This document shows positions 29,482-40,354 of a DNA stretch of 64,000 nucleotides, one piece after another. The position numbers and the translations under genes were made by a program. The notes under the pieces are model-generated. The model saw only the letters and a program-made list of their open reading frames with translations, was not told where the DNA came from and ran no database searches. Position 1 is the stretch's first letter, and the number at the start of each line of letters is the position of its first letter. Origin of the DNA: Shewanella intestini (GTDB lineage: Bacteria > Pseudomonadota > Gammaproteobacteria > Enterobacterales > Shewanellaceae); NCBI RefSeq assembly GCF_018221465.1, contig NZ_JAAIKR010000001.1, positions 124,001-188,000 of the forward strand, given 5' to 3'.

Positions 29482-29961
29482 ATGAACATAGTTCAAGGTA
29501 ATATCGAAGCGAAAAATGCTAAAGTTGCGATTGTTATATCGCGTTTCAATAGTTTTGTTGTTGAAAGTCTGCTTGAAGGTGCTTTAGACACTTTAAAACG
29601 ATTTGGTCAGGTACAAGATGATAATATCACTATTGTACGTGTTCCAGGTGCCGTTGAATTACCTCTTGCTGCACGTCGTGTTGCCGCGAGCGGTAAGTTT
29701 GATGGGATTATCTCTTTAGGTGCAGTTATTCGAGGTGGGACGCCTCACTTTGATATGGTTGCCGGTGAATGTAACAAAGGCTTAGCTCAAGTTGCTCTAG
29801 AGTATGATATTCCTGTTTCATTTGGGGTCTTAACCACAGACAGTATTGAGCAAGCGATTGAACGTGCTGGTACTAAAGCAGGTAATAAAGGTGGTGAAGC
29901 AGCCTTGGGTTTACTTGAAATGGTTAATGTACTGCAAGAATTAGAACACCAGTTGGTATAG
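29482..29961 (+). CDS. ribH: 6,7-dimethyl-8-ribityllumazine synthase
   Basis: Joins the RibB and RibD products to make lumazine, forming a 60-mer or smaller capsid. [19 protein letters not shown] and [17 protein letters not shown] are the substrate-binding motifs. The frame opens at a TTG at 29398, but ATG at 29482 ([18 protein letters not shown]) matches the usual N-terminus and gives 159 residues. nusB starts 11 bp after it, a linkage kept widely. Confidence 0.97.
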   Translation: MNIVQGNIEAKNAKVAIVISRFNSFVVESLLEGALDTLKRFGQVQDDNITIVRVPGAVELPLAARRVAASGKFDGIISLGAVIRGGTPHFDMVAGECNKGLAQVALEYDIPVSFGVLTTDSIEQAIERAGTKAGNKGGEAALGLLEMVNVLQELEHQLV

Positions 29962-29972
29962 TAGGAAAATTA

Positions 29973-30377
29973 ATGAAGCCTTCAGAGCGCCGTAAGGCAC
30001 GTCGTTTAGCTGTTCAAGCTATTTATTCATGGCAGCTTAGCCAGAACAATGTTGCTGATGTAGAGCATGAGTTTTTAACTGAACAAAAAACCGATGGAGT
30101 AGATATCGCTTATTTTCGCGAACTACTTGCCGGTGTTGCATCAAAGACGTCGCAAATTGATGAGCGTTTAAAGCCGCATTTAGATCGTGACTTTGAAGAT
30201 GTGTCTCCTGTTGAAAAGGCCATTGTCCGCTTAGCCACTTACGAGCTAACTTTCCGTACCGATGTGCCATATAAGGTGGCCATCAATGAAGGCATTGAGT
30301 TAGCAAAAGCATTTGGTGCTGACGATAGCCATAAATTTGTGAATGGCTTATTAGATAAGCTTGTGAAGCAAAAGTAA
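29973..30377 (+). CDS. nusB: Transcription antitermination factor NusB
   Basis: Binds boxA RNA with NusE (S10) and promotes rRNA antitermination. 134 residues, starting [21 protein letters not shown], the standard RNA-binding N-terminus, and ending [20 protein letters not shown] followed by [10 protein letters not shown]. It is the last gene before a terminator, so the rib-nusB unit ends here and thiL has its own start. Confidence 0.97.
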   Translation: MKPSERRKARRLAVQAIYSWQLSQNNVADVEHEFLTEQKTDGVDIAYFRELLAGVASKTSQIDERLKPHLDRDFEDVSPVEKAIVRLATYELTFRTDVPYKVAINEGIELAKAFGADDSHKFVNGLLDKLVKQK

Positions 30378-30383
30378 TACACG

Positions 30384-30413
30384 AAAACGGTATCCTCGGG
30401 TACCGTTTTTTTT
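30384..30413 (+). terminator. Terminator after nusB
   Basis: AAAACGGTA pairs with TACCGTTTT around TCCTCGGG, followed by a T run. Confidence 0.85.
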
Positions 30414-30491
30414 GTGTAATTACTTAATGGCTCATTGTGCTTATCTGTAATATTCCAAAATAGGTTAACGAGAAATCGTTAAAATAAGACT

Positions 30492-31448
30492 GTGAAAGAA
30501 TTCCAACTTATAGAACACTTTTTTCGTGACCATGGGTTAAAGCGTCGAGATGTTGAGCTGGGAATTGGTGACGATTGTGCATTAGTGAATCCCGCTGAAA
30601 ATAAATCATTGGCCATCTCTTGCGACACCCTCGTCGAAAACATCCACTTTCTCCCTGACATGCCAGCCAGCGCTTTAGGTTATAAAGCACTAGCTGTTAA
30701 CCTATCTGATTTAGCGTCAATGGGGGCTGAGCCCGCATGGATGACGCTGGCATTAACAATGCCAAGAGTTGATAAACAGTGGCTTACAGAGTTTAGCCAA
30801 GGATTATTTGAAGCTGCAGAATACTATGGTGTTTCACTTGTTGGTGGTGATACCACTCGAGGGCCGTTAGCGATGACTATCACTATTCACGGCCAAGTAC
30901 CTCAAGGTAAAGCGTTAACCCGTGCAGGTGCCAATAATGGTGATTGGATATATGTTACTGGTACGCTAGGTGACTCGGCATTAGGTTTAGATATTTTGCT
31001 TGGTAAACAACAAGCCAGTGAAAAACACAAAAGTTATCTTATTGGGCGTCATTATTCGCCAACCCCAAGAGTATTAGCCGGTCAAGCGCTGCGCACGCTA
31101 GCAACCAGCGCCATCGATTTATCTGATGGCTTAGCTTCTGACTTACAGCACATCCTTAATGCTTCATCACTTGGTGCGTTGATAGATGTTGATAAGCTGC
31201 CTTTATCCAATGCCCTATTGGAAACCGTTTCAAAAGAACAAGCCATTAATTATGCCTTAGCGGGCGGTGAAGATTATGAGTTACTCTTTACTGTGCCGGA
31301 ATCACAACGCGGCGCCATTGATACCGCATTACTTCATGCAGGGGTTAAGTTTGTTAAAGTCGGCCAAGTATGTGCTGGCGAAAAACTAAAATTTATTCAA
31401 AATGGTGTACCATTTCAACCAGGCTTTGCAGGATTTGAACATTTTTAA
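30492..31448 (+). CDS. thiL: Thiamine-monophosphate kinase
   Basis: Phosphorylates thiamine monophosphate to the active diphosphate. AIR-synthase-type fold: GIGDDCALV for Mg/[30 protein letters not shown] and VGGDTTRGP are all family motifs. 318 residues with a GTG start at 30492; no in-frame ATG lies close by, and EFQLIEHFF is the normal beginning. The stop codon abuts the pgpA start. Confidence 0.96.
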   Translation: MKEFQLIEHFFRDHGLKRRDVELGIGDDCALVNPAENKSLAISCDTLVENIHFLPDMPASALGYKALAVNLSDLASMGAEPAWMTLALTMPRVDKQWLTEFSQGLFEAAEYYGVSLVGGDTTRGPLAMTITIHGQVPQGKALTRAGANNGDWIYVTGTLGDSALGLDILLGKQQASEKHKSYLIGRHYSPTPRVLAGQALRTLATSAIDLSDGLASDLQHILNASSLGALIDVDKLPLSNALLETVSKEQAINYALAGGEDYELLFTVPESQRGAIDTALLHAGVKFVKVGQVCAGEKLKFIQNGVPFQPGFAGFEHF

Positions 31449-31946
31449 ATGAAACTACTTTCTCAAGACCCAGCGTTAAAACGTTTATCGCTATCAAACC
31501 CCATTCACTTTTTAGCCTTAGGTTTTGGTAGCGGTTTAGCGGCTAAAGCGCCGGGCACATTTGGCACTCTAGCTGCTATTCCTGTTTATTTATTATTGGC
31601 GCAATTAAGCTTACCCGTTTATTTGTTGGCGACATTAATATCGGTACTTATAGGCTTTTACATCTGTGATAAAGCGGCTAAAGATATGCAAGTGCATGAT
31701 CATGGTGCAATTGTATGGGATGAAGTTGCAGGGTTATTGATAACGTTAATTGCTCTACCAGCAGGTTGGCAATGGCTAGTTATTGGTTTTGTATTGTTTC
31801 GATTCTTTGACATTATTAAACCTTGGCCTATTAAATGGTTAGATGCCAAAGTTGAAGGTGGCTTTGGGATTATGATTGATGATGTTGTCGCAGGAATTTT
31901 TGCATTAATCTGTGTGCAAGGATTGGCGTATTTTATTCAATTTTAA
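31449..31946 (+). CDS. pgpA: Phosphatidylglycerophosphatase A
   Basis: Inner-membrane enzyme removing phosphate from phosphatidylglycerol phosphate to give phosphatidylglycerol. 165 residues with about four hydrophobic segments and the conserved APGTFGTLAAIPVY and IVWDEVAGLLITL motifs. Its ATG follows the thiL stop with no gap, so translation is probably coupled. Confidence 0.95.
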   Translation: MKLLSQDPALKRLSLSNPIHFLALGFGSGLAAKAPGTFGTLAAIPVYLLLAQLSLPVYLLATLISVLIGFYICDKAAKDMQVHDHGAIVWDEVAGLLITLIALPAGWQWLVIGFVLFRFFDIIKPWPIKWLDAKVEGGFGIMIDDVVAGIFALICVQGLAYFIQF

Positions 31947-32074
31947 TCGTTAGCAATTAGCTCATTTAGTTTAAAATATTGCGAATTTTAACGTGAGTTG
32001 ATTGTTATTTTTAAACCGTGCAGGCCGTTTCATTAAATACATAGCCGATAGCTTGAATTGGTTGGTGATGTAAT

Positions 32075-32105
32075 AAAGCCAGTTGTGTTATACAACTGGC
32101 TTTTT
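32075..32105 (+). terminator. Terminator after pgpA
   Basis: AAAGCCAGTTGT-GTTAT-ACAACTGGCTTTTT, a 12-bp perfect stem with a T run. Confidence 0.9.
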
Positions 32106-32213
32106 CATGCGCATTATTTGCTGTTTCAGAGCTTACGTGACGAACTCAACGTTTGTATTGGCTGAGCGACAATAGCATTGCCGTTACTTGCATTGGTAAT
32201 GTCATCATGACCG

Positions 32214-32240
32214 TTAACCCCGCTAGTTGACGGGGTTAAA
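32214..32240. other. Hairpin over the stop codon of the 365-residue protein gene
   Basis: TTAACCCCG and CGGGGTTAA are perfect 9-bp arms around an 8-nt loop that contains the TAG stop. There is no T run on either side. It could act as a 3'-end stabiliser. Confidence 0.45.
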
Positions 32241-33320
32241 CATTGCGGCTCTGGTTTTTTCAAGCGAATGGCTCGCATCAAGTAAGCTGGTTAAGTAGTT
32301 ATGCTTGTTTGAGCAGTTTAATGCTTTGCCGATTGGGTTAAACCGCATTGCTTTTAACTTGTCCATTGGACCTGCAACACAGTAAGCCTGAGACACATTA
32401 TTAATATTTTCACTACTGCCATCGATAAAATGGCTAATTGCAACGTAATAGTCAGCATTCATATTGTCACTATCGGTTTGCTGGAAAAAGTAACTAAACA
32501 GTGCATTTTGATAACTACTTAATTGAGTGACGTGAAATGGCTTGTCTTTGAGCTCACTAATTAAATGATGGGCAAATACCCATTCACCAGCCAATATGCG
32601 TTTAATGTTACTCACGGATAGTTGTGGAGACGCTTGCCAGTATTTACGTTGCGTCCGGGTGAGAGAGTGTTGCTTAAACCACTGTTTAGTTACAGTAATA
32701 TTATGACTTAATTGATTGCGTGCCATAATATGGCTATCCAAATACTGAGCGTTTTTATAAGCCAATAATTGAAGTTTATATTCATTGCCTAAATACTGGA
32801 TTAACTTGTTTGGTTGTGTTTTGGCTTGCATAAGCACATTTAATTCTGCCAAATTACGAATTTTGCTCAAATCAACTTGGTTAAGCTCTCTTCTATTATG
32901 ATCGACGCTGTGATCTTCTTGCCAATGAGTAAGTTGTTGAATGGCATAATATTGAGTGATTAAAGATTGATTCTGTTGATTGAGCGCATTAAAGGCATCA
33001 AGGTTATCAGTGATAAACTGCTGACATTCTCCTTGTAAGTTATCACCGCAGGCTTTGGTGTACTGATTGAGTAAGCGGTGTTGTGCATCGGTTAATGACA
33101 ATTTGGAGGTGCTTTTTTCACCAGCCAGTAATAACAACTGTTCAAATGCATTTGTTTCAGCACTAACTTGAGGTTGCTCAAGCCATTTTTGCATGGTTAG
33201 GTTGGTATCTGATGGGGAGGCGTCGAATGCATTAATTGCAAAAACATATAGGGTTAATAGCCCTAAAGTAGCAAAAATCAACGTAAAAAAACCAATAATA
33301 ACCTTAAACACTTCTTTCAT
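32223..33320 (-). CDS. Unrecognised membrane-anchored protein
   Basis: I do not recognise this 365-residue protein. It has one N-terminal hydrophobic segment (about 5-30), then a long hydrophilic, mostly helical part that is probably periplasmic, with four cysteines including CGDNLQGEC near 90-100 and a CVAGP segment near 320. A methionine start with a basic first residue fits an uncleaved anchor. It ends FNPVN followed by TAG. The next frame over stays open for about 30 more codons and looks protein-like. The nearest same-strand upstream gene is recN, but a 124-bp gap and the different content argue against a shared function. Confidence 0.65.
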   Translation of the reverse strand: MKEVFKVIIGFFTLIFATLGLLTLYVFAINAFDASPSDTNLTMQKWLEQPQVSAETNAFEQLLLLAGEKSTSKLSLTDAQHRLLNQYTKACGDNLQGECQQFITDNLDAFNALNQQNQSLITQYYAIQQLTHWQEDHSVDHNRRELNQVDLSKIRNLAELNVLMQAKTQPNKLIQYLGNEYKLQLLAYKNAQYLDSHIMARNQLSHNITVTKQWFKQHSLTRTQRKYWQASPQLSVSNIKRILAGEWVFAHHLISELKDKPFHVTQLSSYQNALFSYFFQQTDSDNMNADYYVAISHFIDGSSENINNVSQAYCVAGPMDKLKAMRFNPIGKALNCSNKHNYLTSLLDASHSLEKTRAAMFNPVN

Positions 33321-33444
33321 GAACGTCCCGTTAATGACACCGAAAATAGCTGTCTAATTTAGCAGAAATCGATTTAGATTTCATGGCAATATCATCACGA
33401 TTTTTAATCATTAATGGTGGTATTTAATTAATTTATATTTAGTT

Positions 33445-35103
33445 TTAATGCAGTAACTCTTTGGCATTTGCCAAGGTATTTTCAGTAATACTATCACCAC
33501 CAAGTAGTCTTGCTAATTCATTGACTCGCTGTTCTTTTGAAAGTGGTGTCATCAGTGTTTCTGTTTGGCCACCTTTATTGAATTTATTTACATACATGTG
33601 TTGGTGTCCATTACCCGCTACTTGAGGCAAATGGGTTACACAAAACACTTGCGTTGACTCCCCTAGACTTCGAAGCATTTTCCCTACAACGGCAGCGGTT
33701 GGGCCTGAAATACCGACATCAACTTCATCAAATATTAACGTTGGTGTTGATACTTTTTTGGCGGTGATGACTTGAATGCCTAATCCTATACGAGATAACT
33801 CACCGCCCGATGCAACTTTAACAATAGGTTGTAATGGTTGACCTGGGTTAGTGGTAACTAAAAATTCAATTTTATCAGAGCCGTTAACAGAGATATGTTC
33901 AGCTTGATAAGCCACATCAATGATAAATTGCCCCTTTGGCATATTCAGCTCATGTATAGACTGGGTAACTAATTTATTGAGCTCTTTTGCATAGCGTGCA
34001 CGGCTTTGACTGAGCTTGAGAGCGTGTTTGGCATAGGCTGCTTTACTTTGTTCCAACTGCATACGAATTTCATCGAGTTTGGTTTCATCGCCGCTTAAAT
34101 CGGCTAATTCGGTTTTTAATGCAAGATGGTGAGCACTGAGCGTTTGTGGTGATACATGGTGTTTACGCGCTAATTGCATGGCTTGAGATAGCCGGGTATC
34201 TAAATATTCAAAGTGTTGTGGGTCTAGTTCAATATTACTTACGTAAGATTCAATTTCTGAGGTGCTTTCTTGAACCTGAATAAGTGCTTGATTTAGCATG
34301 TCAGAAATTGAGCTGAGTTGTGGGTCAACATCAACTAATCCTTCGGCAATACTGATGCTTTGATACAATAAGCTGCCTACGTTACCGTCGTCGTTATCAT
34401 TGAGCAATGATAAGGTTTGTTGGCAACGCTCTATTAGCTCACTGCCATTAGCTAGACGTTTATGTTCTTGCTCTATTTCAGTAAACTCATTTTCAGCTAA
34501 ATTAAATTCATTGAGTTCTTCAACTTGATATTGCAACAGTTGTTTTCTCGCTAAGCGCTCGTGCTGAGCCTGCTCAAGCTGCTGTAAGTTGTGCTCTATA
34601 TCTTTGGTGCGCTGATAACTTTTACTGACACCGTCGAGCAGCATTTTATGGTTGGCGTAAGCGTCTAATAATGTCAGTTGGTGTTCACTTTTTAACATGG
34701 CATGATGTGCATGCTGGCCATGAATTCCAACAAGTAATTGCCCTAAAGATTTAAGTTGAGCAACAGGGACTGGATTGCCATTAATGTAAGCTCGAGAGCG
34801 ACCTTCAGCACTAATAGTACGGCGCAAAATACAATCGTCTTCCATTTCTAGGTCGTTGTCTTCTAACCAACGTTTTGCCAGCGGAACATCGTCTAAAACA
34901 AAACGAGCACTAACTTCAGCCTTGGTTGCCCCTGGGCGGACTGAGTTAGCGTCAATGCGGTTGCCTAAACAAAGCCCAAGCGCATCAATCGCAATCGACT
35001 TGCCAGCGCCTGTTTCACCGGTAATACTGGTCATGCCGACTTTAAAGTCTAATTCTAGAAAACGTACGATAGCAAAATTATTAATGCTGAGTTGGCAAAG
35101 CAT
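33445..35103 (-). CDS. recN: DNA repair protein RecN
   Basis: SMC-like ATPase for double-strand break repair. 552 residues: Walker A GETGAGKSIAI near residue 30, a long central coiled coil (about 150-360), the ABC signature ASGGELSRIGLG and Walker B TLIFDEVDVGISGPTAA. It begins MLCQLSINNFAIVRFLELDF. Two LexA boxes lie just upstream, so SOS induction is expected. No clear terminator follows. Confidence 0.97.
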   Translation of the reverse strand: MLCQLSINNFAIVRFLELDFKVGMTSITGETGAGKSIAIDALGLCLGNRIDANSVRPGATKAEVSARFVLDDVPLAKRWLEDNDLEMEDDCILRRTISAEGRSRAYINGNPVPVAQLKSLGQLLVGIHGQHAHHAMLKSEHQLTLLDAYANHKMLLDGVSKSYQRTKDIEHNLQQLEQAQHERLARKQLLQYQVEELNEFNLAENEFTEIEQEHKRLANGSELIERCQQTLSLLNDNDDGNVGSLLYQSISIAEGLVDVDPQLSSISDMLNQALIQVQESTSEIESYVSNIELDPQHFEYLDTRLSQAMQLARKHHVSPQTLSAHHLALKTELADLSGDETKLDEIRMQLEQSKAAYAKHALKLSQSRARYAKELNKLVTQSIHELNMPKGQFIIDVAYQAEHISVNGSDKIEFLVTTNPGQPLQPIVKVASGGELSRIGLGIQVITAKKVSTPTLIFDEVDVGISGPTAAVVGKMLRSLGESTQVFCVTHLPQVAGNGHQHMYVNKFNKGGQTETLMTPLSKEQRVNELARLLGGDSITENTLANAKELLH

Positions 35104-35135
35104 AGGTTCAGTCCTGTTGTTTTTTTATTCAACCA

Positions 35136-35151
35136 CTGTATTGATAAACAG
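35136..35151. promoter_or_regulatory. LexA box 1 before recN
   Basis: CTGTATTGATAAACAG fits the CTGT-N8-ACAG consensus perfectly. It lies about 32 bp before the recN ATG, downstream of the proposed -10. Confidence 0.88.
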
Positions 35152-35177
35152 TATATACTGATTTTATATACAGTAAA
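35150..35177 (-). promoter_or_regulatory. recN promoter with LexA box 2
   Basis: On the minus strand TTTACT, a 16-bp spacer and TATACT form a sigma70-like promoter. A second LexA site, CTGATTTTATATACAG on the plus strand at 35158-35173, overlaps it with one mismatch to CTGT-N8-ACAG. Confidence 0.7.
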
Positions 35178-35241
35178 GGTTCAATGGTTAAAAAATTACC
35201 TTTTGAGGACCGTTGTTAACTTAACTTGATGATTATAAAAT

Positions 35242-35271
35242 AAAAAAGCCCGAATAAATTCGGGCTTTTTT
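35242..35271 (-). terminator. Terminator after yjaG
   Basis: AAAAAAGCCCGAA-TAAA-TTCGGGCTTTTTT, a 13-bp perfect stem. Symmetric A and T flanks allow use from either side. Confidence 0.9.
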
Positions 35272-35296
35272 ATTGATTTGTGAGCAACGTGTTTTG

Positions 35297-35908
35297 CTAG
35301 TTCAAGCTAATACCAATATTGGATACGTCTGCGTCAATAATTTCTTTGCGCAATGCTTTTATCATTTCAGTGCTGGGCTTTGGTTCTTGTTCAATCACGT
35401 CAAGTAACATAGATTGCATGTTTTTTTCTTCAATCATCACTGGATGAGCAAAGATAAAATCATCAAGTTGGGCTTCAGTGATATTGTCATCACATTCCTC
35501 ACCGCATAAGGCTTCAACATAATGTGCTACGGTGCTGGATGATAACTTGCTGATGTTAACAATATCATCCTCAGCTTGAGAGCTAATGGCACTTAATAAG
35601 GTAGAAATGGCAACAACAGCGTCCATGGCTGGGTATGCACCATACGCGTCAAATTCTGTTGGTTCTGGGGTGTTGTCCTCAAGGCGTTGTACGTGGACAT
35701 CTATATTGAATTTGAGTTTTTTGTCATATTGGCTTTGCCATAACAACTCTAATGCTGTGCTGAGTACTTGTGGATTACCAAATTCACACACTTCGCTGAA
35801 TAATTGGTAATTTGGCAACATACGTTGACATAAGGCAGTTGCAAAAATCTGCTTTTGAGGGATAGAGAGTGCTTTAAGACGTTTAAAGAAACCGGTCTTG
35901 TTATTCAT
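35297..35908 (-). CDS. yjaG: DUF416 family protein YjaG
   Basis: A 203-residue cytosolic protein of the DUF416 family. RLKALSIPQKQIFATALCQR, MLPNYQLFSEVCEFGNPQ, FDAYGAYPAMDAVVA and the C-terminal SNIGISLN correspond position by position to E. coli YjaG. The function is unknown. It overlaps the barA stop by 8 bp, so it is probably translationally coupled to barA, which is not the E. coli arrangement. Confidence 0.85.
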   Translation of the reverse strand: MNNKTGFFKRLKALSIPQKQIFATALCQRMLPNYQLFSEVCEFGNPQVLSTALELLWQSQYDKKLKFNIDVHVQRLEDNTPEPTEFDAYGAYPAMDAVVAISTLLSAISSQAEDDIVNISKLSSSTVAHYVEALCGEECDDNITEAQLDDFIFAHPVMIEEKNMQSMLLDVIEQEPKPSTEMIKALRKEIIDADVSNIGISLN

Positions 35909-38720
35909 TAGGCATTTCCACTGACAATTGATTGATCACTTGCTGAGCCGCTGATTCTACCTTAGTTAATTCATCAAGTAACTCAAGTATTTCTGGTTCT
36001 ATGTCATTGATGGGTGTTTTTTTCTTTAGTGCTGATTCGATTTCTTGGCATAACTTGAGCGTACGTGGGACGCCGCAATAGCAACTTGCACCATGAAGTT
36101 TATGTACCGTTTGAAGTAATATCTGCGTTTGATGTTCAGTAAACGATTGTTCAATGTTTTGCATGGTTTCAGGTAATGACTCTAACAACATTTTTAGCAT
36201 ATCGAAGGCTAAGTCTGGTTTATGGTTTGCCTGAGATAAACACAGTTCCCAATTTAGGGTGTGGACGTCGAAGTGGGTAAATTGCGGTGTGGTCACCCAT
36301 TTATTAATGACTTTTTTAAGTGACGATTCATCAATGGGTTTGGGTAGAAAACCGTCCATACCACTTTGTAAAATATTGTCGCGCTCTTCGGCAATGGCGT
36401 GCGCAGTCACAGCAATGATAGGGGTATTATGATTTAACGACTTTTCACGAATTAAGGTTGAGGCGGTCAAACCGTCCACCCCCGGCATTTGAATATCCAT
36501 AAAGATAATATCAAATACTTTGGTTCTGGCTTGATTGACAGCATCTTCACCATTTTTAACGGTGGTGACGTCGGTAACGATTTCATTCAATAATGTGTCA
36601 ATCAGCTTAAGATTTGCCAGATTGTCATCAACAGCAAGCACTTTTACATTACGCTTGTCGGCAACAGCCGTTGCGGGAGTGTCGGTTAATAAATACTGTT
36701 CAGTTGGTGTTGGTGGGTAGATCATTCTCCTTGCTAAGGTGTAATCACTGACCGGTGTTTTGAGTAAAATATCGCACTGAGGCATATACACATGCTCAAT
36801 TAAATCTTGCTCGCCTGTTTCATGTAGTAGGAGTAAGCAATTTGTATGTTGCTTAGCTTGTTTTAGGTAATGCTCGCTTTCTGTTGCGTCTATAAAGCAT
36901 TTACAACTTAATACGATGTAATCGTAGAATACGTTAGGGTTATCTAAGGTTGCTTCAAAATGATCTAATTGACCCACACTGGTTAGCGACATTTGCCATG
37001 ATTCAAAGCGACGGTTTAGGGTATCGCGAGTTAATTCTCTTGGCTCAAACAGTAAAACATTTTTTTGTTGTAAAAATTCCATTGGCAGTACTTCACCTAT
37101 TTGGAATTGACTGATCCCTAATGGCAAAATAAACCAGAAATTTGACCCTTGTTTAGGCACTGACGTAAAGCCGATTTGACCACCCATTTGGTTAATAAGG
37201 CGCTTGGTTATCACAAGCCCTAAACCTGTTCCACCAAAACGGCGTGAAATAGAGGAATCTGCTTGGCCAAATGCTTGGAATAAATAGTCTTGTTGGCTTT
37301 CATCAATACCAATACCGGTATCAATAATTTCACAACGTAGGGTCAGGGTCTCATCTGCCAATGTAATTAAATGGATCTTAATGTTAACGCTACCTTTGTC
37401 AGTAAATTTAATGGCATTGCCGACTAAGTTAGTAATAATTTGACTGATACGCATGGCATCACCGCTAACGCTTTCTGGCACATTGGCATCAATGTCAACG
37501 ACAAACTCTAATCCTTTTTGTTGCGCGCCAGCGGCGATAATCGTTAACGTTTCAGCAATTGTTTCACGCAAGGCAAATGGCATTTTTTCGAGTACCATTT
37601 TACCTGCTTCAAGTTTTGAGAAGTCTAAAATATCGTTGATGATACCTAGTAGGTTACTGGCACTGCGCTCAATTGTTTGAATGTAATCGAGTTGGCTTGA
37701 GTGCAGCGGTGTTTTGATTAACTGCCTTGCAAAACCTATTACGCCATTGAGTGGTGTGCGTAATTCGTGAGACATGTTTGCCAAGAACTCTGATTTAATT
37801 TGACTGGCTTCTAAGGCGCGTTTTTTGGCAAGGTCGAGTTCCACGTTTTGAATCTCAATTTGCTCTAGGGTTTCACGTAAATCTGAAGTCGCTTGATCGA
37901 TGTTTTGTTGCATCTCATCGTGGTATTCAGATAACGAACTTGCCATGGCATTAATGCCGCGTTTGAGCAAATCTAACTCACCAATTAAATTACCTTCTAA
38001 ACGGGTATCAAGTTTACCTTCACGAATTTTAGCGACCACGCGCACCGTTTCTGTAATAGGGTGGTTAACAAATTTCACTAACCTGAAGGTGAAAAACAAA
38101 TTAAATTGCACGCCAATTAACACAATGATAAAGGCGGCAATGGCTGCTCGATGTTGTTCAAGCAGGGCATTTTCTTTGTTTAGTAAAATGGCAATGTAGC
38201 CGAGTAAACGCTCATTTTGGCGATTAAATACATTGGCAACAGGCAAGCTATTATCGAAAGTGGATTGAGTATAAGGTTTCAGCCCAGTGTGCGCGACAAT
38301 GGGCACACGGATCACCATGGCATCCCCAATGGTTTCATATTCGCTATCTAGCAGGTTTTGTAAACCGCTTTTATAGCGCATATTTTCAAAGTCTTTATGG
38401 TAGTGAGATGTCACAAATAATTGATTTTGCGTGTCAAAAACAGCGATAGAATGAATTAATGAGGCGTGATTAATTTGTGAGGCGGCTAATAATCGTTTAG
38501 TTGATTCACGATCTTTCGTGACAATACCAAACTCACTGGCAATGGCTAAGGGTTCAGCAATGCTTAAGCCTTTTTCTATTAATGAATCTTCTAATTCATA
38601 GAAGCGGTTTATGGTAAAATAACTGCCAAGTAAAATACCGACCACAATGGTAGGGGCTAACGCAAGGACAAGGACCCATGCTCGCAGACTAAACTTGGTC
38701 ATGTTGTTAGCACTTTTCAT
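35901..38720 (-). CDS. barA: Hybrid sensor kinase BarA
   Basis: Tripartite inner-membrane kinase that in relatives phosphorylates UvrY/GacA and so controls CsrA-binding sRNAs. Order: TM1 at about 13-35, a periplasmic loop, TM2 at about 190-212, HAMP, the dimerisation helix with His318 in [15 protein letters not shown], the ATPase ([14 protein letters not shown]), a receiver domain ([23 protein letters not shown]) and an HPt ([12 protein letters not shown]). It is 939 residues from ATG 38720; a second ATG six codons later is possible. It is divergent from rlmD, as in E. coli. Confidence 0.94.
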   Translation of the reverse strand: MKSANNMTKFSLRAWVLVLALAPTIVVGILLGSYFTINRFYELEDSLIEKGLSIAEPLAIASEFGIVTKDRESTKRLLAASQINHASLIHSIAVFDTQNQLFVTSHYHKDFENMRYKSGLQNLLDSEYETIGDAMVIRVPIVAHTGLKPYTQSTFDNSLPVANVFNRQNERLLGYIAILLNKENALLEQHRAAIAAFIIVLIGVQFNLFFTFRLVKFVNHPITETVRVVAKIREGKLDTRLEGNLIGELDLLKRGINAMASSLSEYHDEMQQNIDQATSDLRETLEQIEIQNVELDLAKKRALEASQIKSEFLANMSHELRTPLNGVIGFARQLIKTPLHSSQLDYIQTIERSASNLLGIINDILDFSKLEAGKMVLEKMPFALRETIAETLTIIAAGAQQKGLEFVVDIDANVPESVSGDAMRISQIITNLVGNAIKFTDKGSVNIKIHLITLADETLTLRCEIIDTGIGIDESQQDYLFQAFGQADSSISRRFGGTGLGLVITKRLINQMGGQIGFTSVPKQGSNFWFILPLGISQFQIGEVLPMEFLQQKNVLLFEPRELTRDTLNRRFESWQMSLTSVGQLDHFEATLDNPNVFYDYIVLSCKCFIDATESEHYLKQAKQHTNCLLLLHETGEQDLIEHVYMPQCDILLKTPVSDYTLARRMIYPPTPTEQYLLTDTPATAVADKRNVKVLAVDDNLANLKLIDTLLNEIVTDVTTVKNGEDAVNQARTKVFDIIFMDIQMPGVDGLTASTLIREKSLNHNTPIIAVTAHAIAEERDNILQSGMDGFLPKPIDESSLKKVINKWVTTPQFTHFDVHTLNWELCLSQANHKPDLAFDMLKMLLESLPETMQNIEQSFTEHQTQILLQTVHKLHGASCYCGVPRTLKLCQEIESALKKKTPINDIEPEILELLDELTKVESAAQQVINQLSVEMPNE

Positions 38721-38820
38721 GTTATCTGAAGGTATTCCGAGTGATATAATTTTATTACATTCTAGACTGCCAGATGTTACACATCGTTTACCAGTTTTTT
38801 ATTCCCGATCTGAGGCCGAC

Positions 38821-40185
38821 ATGGCGCAATTTTATAAACCCAAAGCCAATAAATCTAAACAATTATCTAGCAAAATGTCATTACAAGTGACTGCGCTTGA
38901 CCATCTTGGTGCAGGCATCGCTCAGCACCAAGGTAAAGTCGTCTTTGTGCCAGGGGCGTTACCCACAGAAACGGTCACCGTACAATTAACGGAGCAGAAA
39001 AAAAGCTTTGCGAAAGCCAAGCTCATTAAGGTTGAACAACCAAGTGCACAACGGGTGAAGCCTGCGTGTCAACATTACAATGAATGTGGAGGCTGTGACT
39101 TACAACATTTAACGCACGATGCGCAGCGCCAACATAAACGTGATTCATTGGTCAGTTTGATGCAAAAAATGTCTGGAGTAAGCCAGATCACTGCTGAAAT
39201 GCTCAAAGACGATATTGCCAGTACAGCGTTGCATTATCGTCGCCGTGCACGGTTAGCCACTTTGTTTGATAAAAATCGCAATCGGCTACAACTAGGGTTT
39301 CGTGCCACAAGCAGTAATCGCATCGTACCGATTCAATCTTGCTTAGTGCTGGCACCTAACTTGTCAGCATTAATTGAGCCATTTTCAATTAATTTAAATC
39401 AGCTTAAGGCCAAAGCCAGTTTAGGCCACCTTGAGCTAACTCAAGCCCAAAATGCTATTTTTGCCGTTATACGGGTCACGAAGGTATTACCAAATTCAGA
39501 CATTAAATGGTTAACCGAATTTGCGAGTAAGCATGACATTACCTTATTACTGCAAAATGATGATGGGCAGTTAACACAATTATTTCCATTGCTTGATGTT
39601 AATGACAGCCAACAGGTTAGCTTGCCAAGCTACCCACTTGCTAAGGGCCGAATTAATTGCCAGTTCACACCGGGAAATTTTGTGCAGGTGAACGGCGATA
39701 TTAATCAACGTATGGTTGAGCAGGCCATTGAATGGTTAAGCCCGCAGACCAACGAGCGTATTCTTGATTTATTTTGTGGGGTAGGTAATTTTAGTTTGCC
39801 ACTGGCACTTAAGGGCGCGCAAGTGATTGGGGTAGAGGGTGTAAAAGAAATGGTCACCCAAGCTAAACAAAATGCGTTGGATAACCAATTAAACAATATT
39901 GAATTTTATCACGCAGATCTTAGTGCTAACTTGGCTGAAAAAGCCTGGTTAGGGAAGATTGATAAATTGCTACTTGATCCGGCAAGGGCGGGAGCGTTTG
40001 AATGTTTGCAATGGCTAGATGATTTACAGCCTAAAAAAGTGGTGTATGTTTCGTGTAATCCAGCCAGTTTAGCCAGAGACGCAAAAGTGCTAATTGAGCA
40101 AGGTTATCGGTTAGTGCATTTAGCTGCTATCGATATGTTTCCACAAACTCACCATATTGAGGCGATGGCATTATTTGAACGTTAA
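38821..40185 (+). CDS. rlmD: 23S rRNA m5U1939 methyltransferase RlmD
   Basis: SAM-dependent methyltransferase with an Fe-S cluster. An N-terminal TRAM domain ([20 protein letters not shown]) is followed by cluster ligands [14 protein letters not shown], the SAM site [14 protein letters not shown], and the catalytic-cysteine motif [11 protein letters not shown] near the end. The frame is open back to 38647, overlapping barA, but ATG at 38821 ([13 protein letters not shown]) is the realistic start and gives 454 residues. Confidence 0.96.
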   Translation: MAQFYKPKANKSKQLSSKMSLQVTALDHLGAGIAQHQGKVVFVPGALPTETVTVQLTEQKKSFAKAKLIKVEQPSAQRVKPACQHYNECGGCDLQHLTHDAQRQHKRDSLVSLMQKMSGVSQITAEMLKDDIASTALHYRRRARLATLFDKNRNRLQLGFRATSSNRIVPIQSCLVLAPNLSALIEPFSINLNQLKAKASLGHLELTQAQNAIFAVIRVTKVLPNSDIKWLTEFASKHDITLLLQNDDGQLTQLFPLLDVNDSQQVSLPSYPLAKGRINCQFTPGNFVQVNGDINQRMVEQAIEWLSPQTNERILDLFCGVGNFSLPLALKGAQVIGVEGVKEMVTQAKQNALDNQLNNIEFYHADLSANLAEKAWLGKIDKLLLDPARAGAFECLQWLDDLQPKKVVYVSCNPASLARDAKVLIEQGYRLVHLAAIDMFPQTHHIEAMALFER

Positions 40186-40354
40186 AGGTGACAAAAGTAA
40201 TATTTTGTCACATTAGTGGTTTCATAACCGTTGCTTTGTTTAGTATTTAATGGAATAAGATTACAATGTTTTCTCACAAGTTTGCTTGTTGGAAGCAAAT
40301 GAGTTTAGCAAGAATTTGACTTTCGATTTGACCAGAAGAAGTAAGGAAATTTAA

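Noticed and set aside
38647-38820. N-terminal extension of rlmD overlapping barA
   Set aside because: The extra 58 codons have no homology to the family. ATG at 38821 starts the normal protein.
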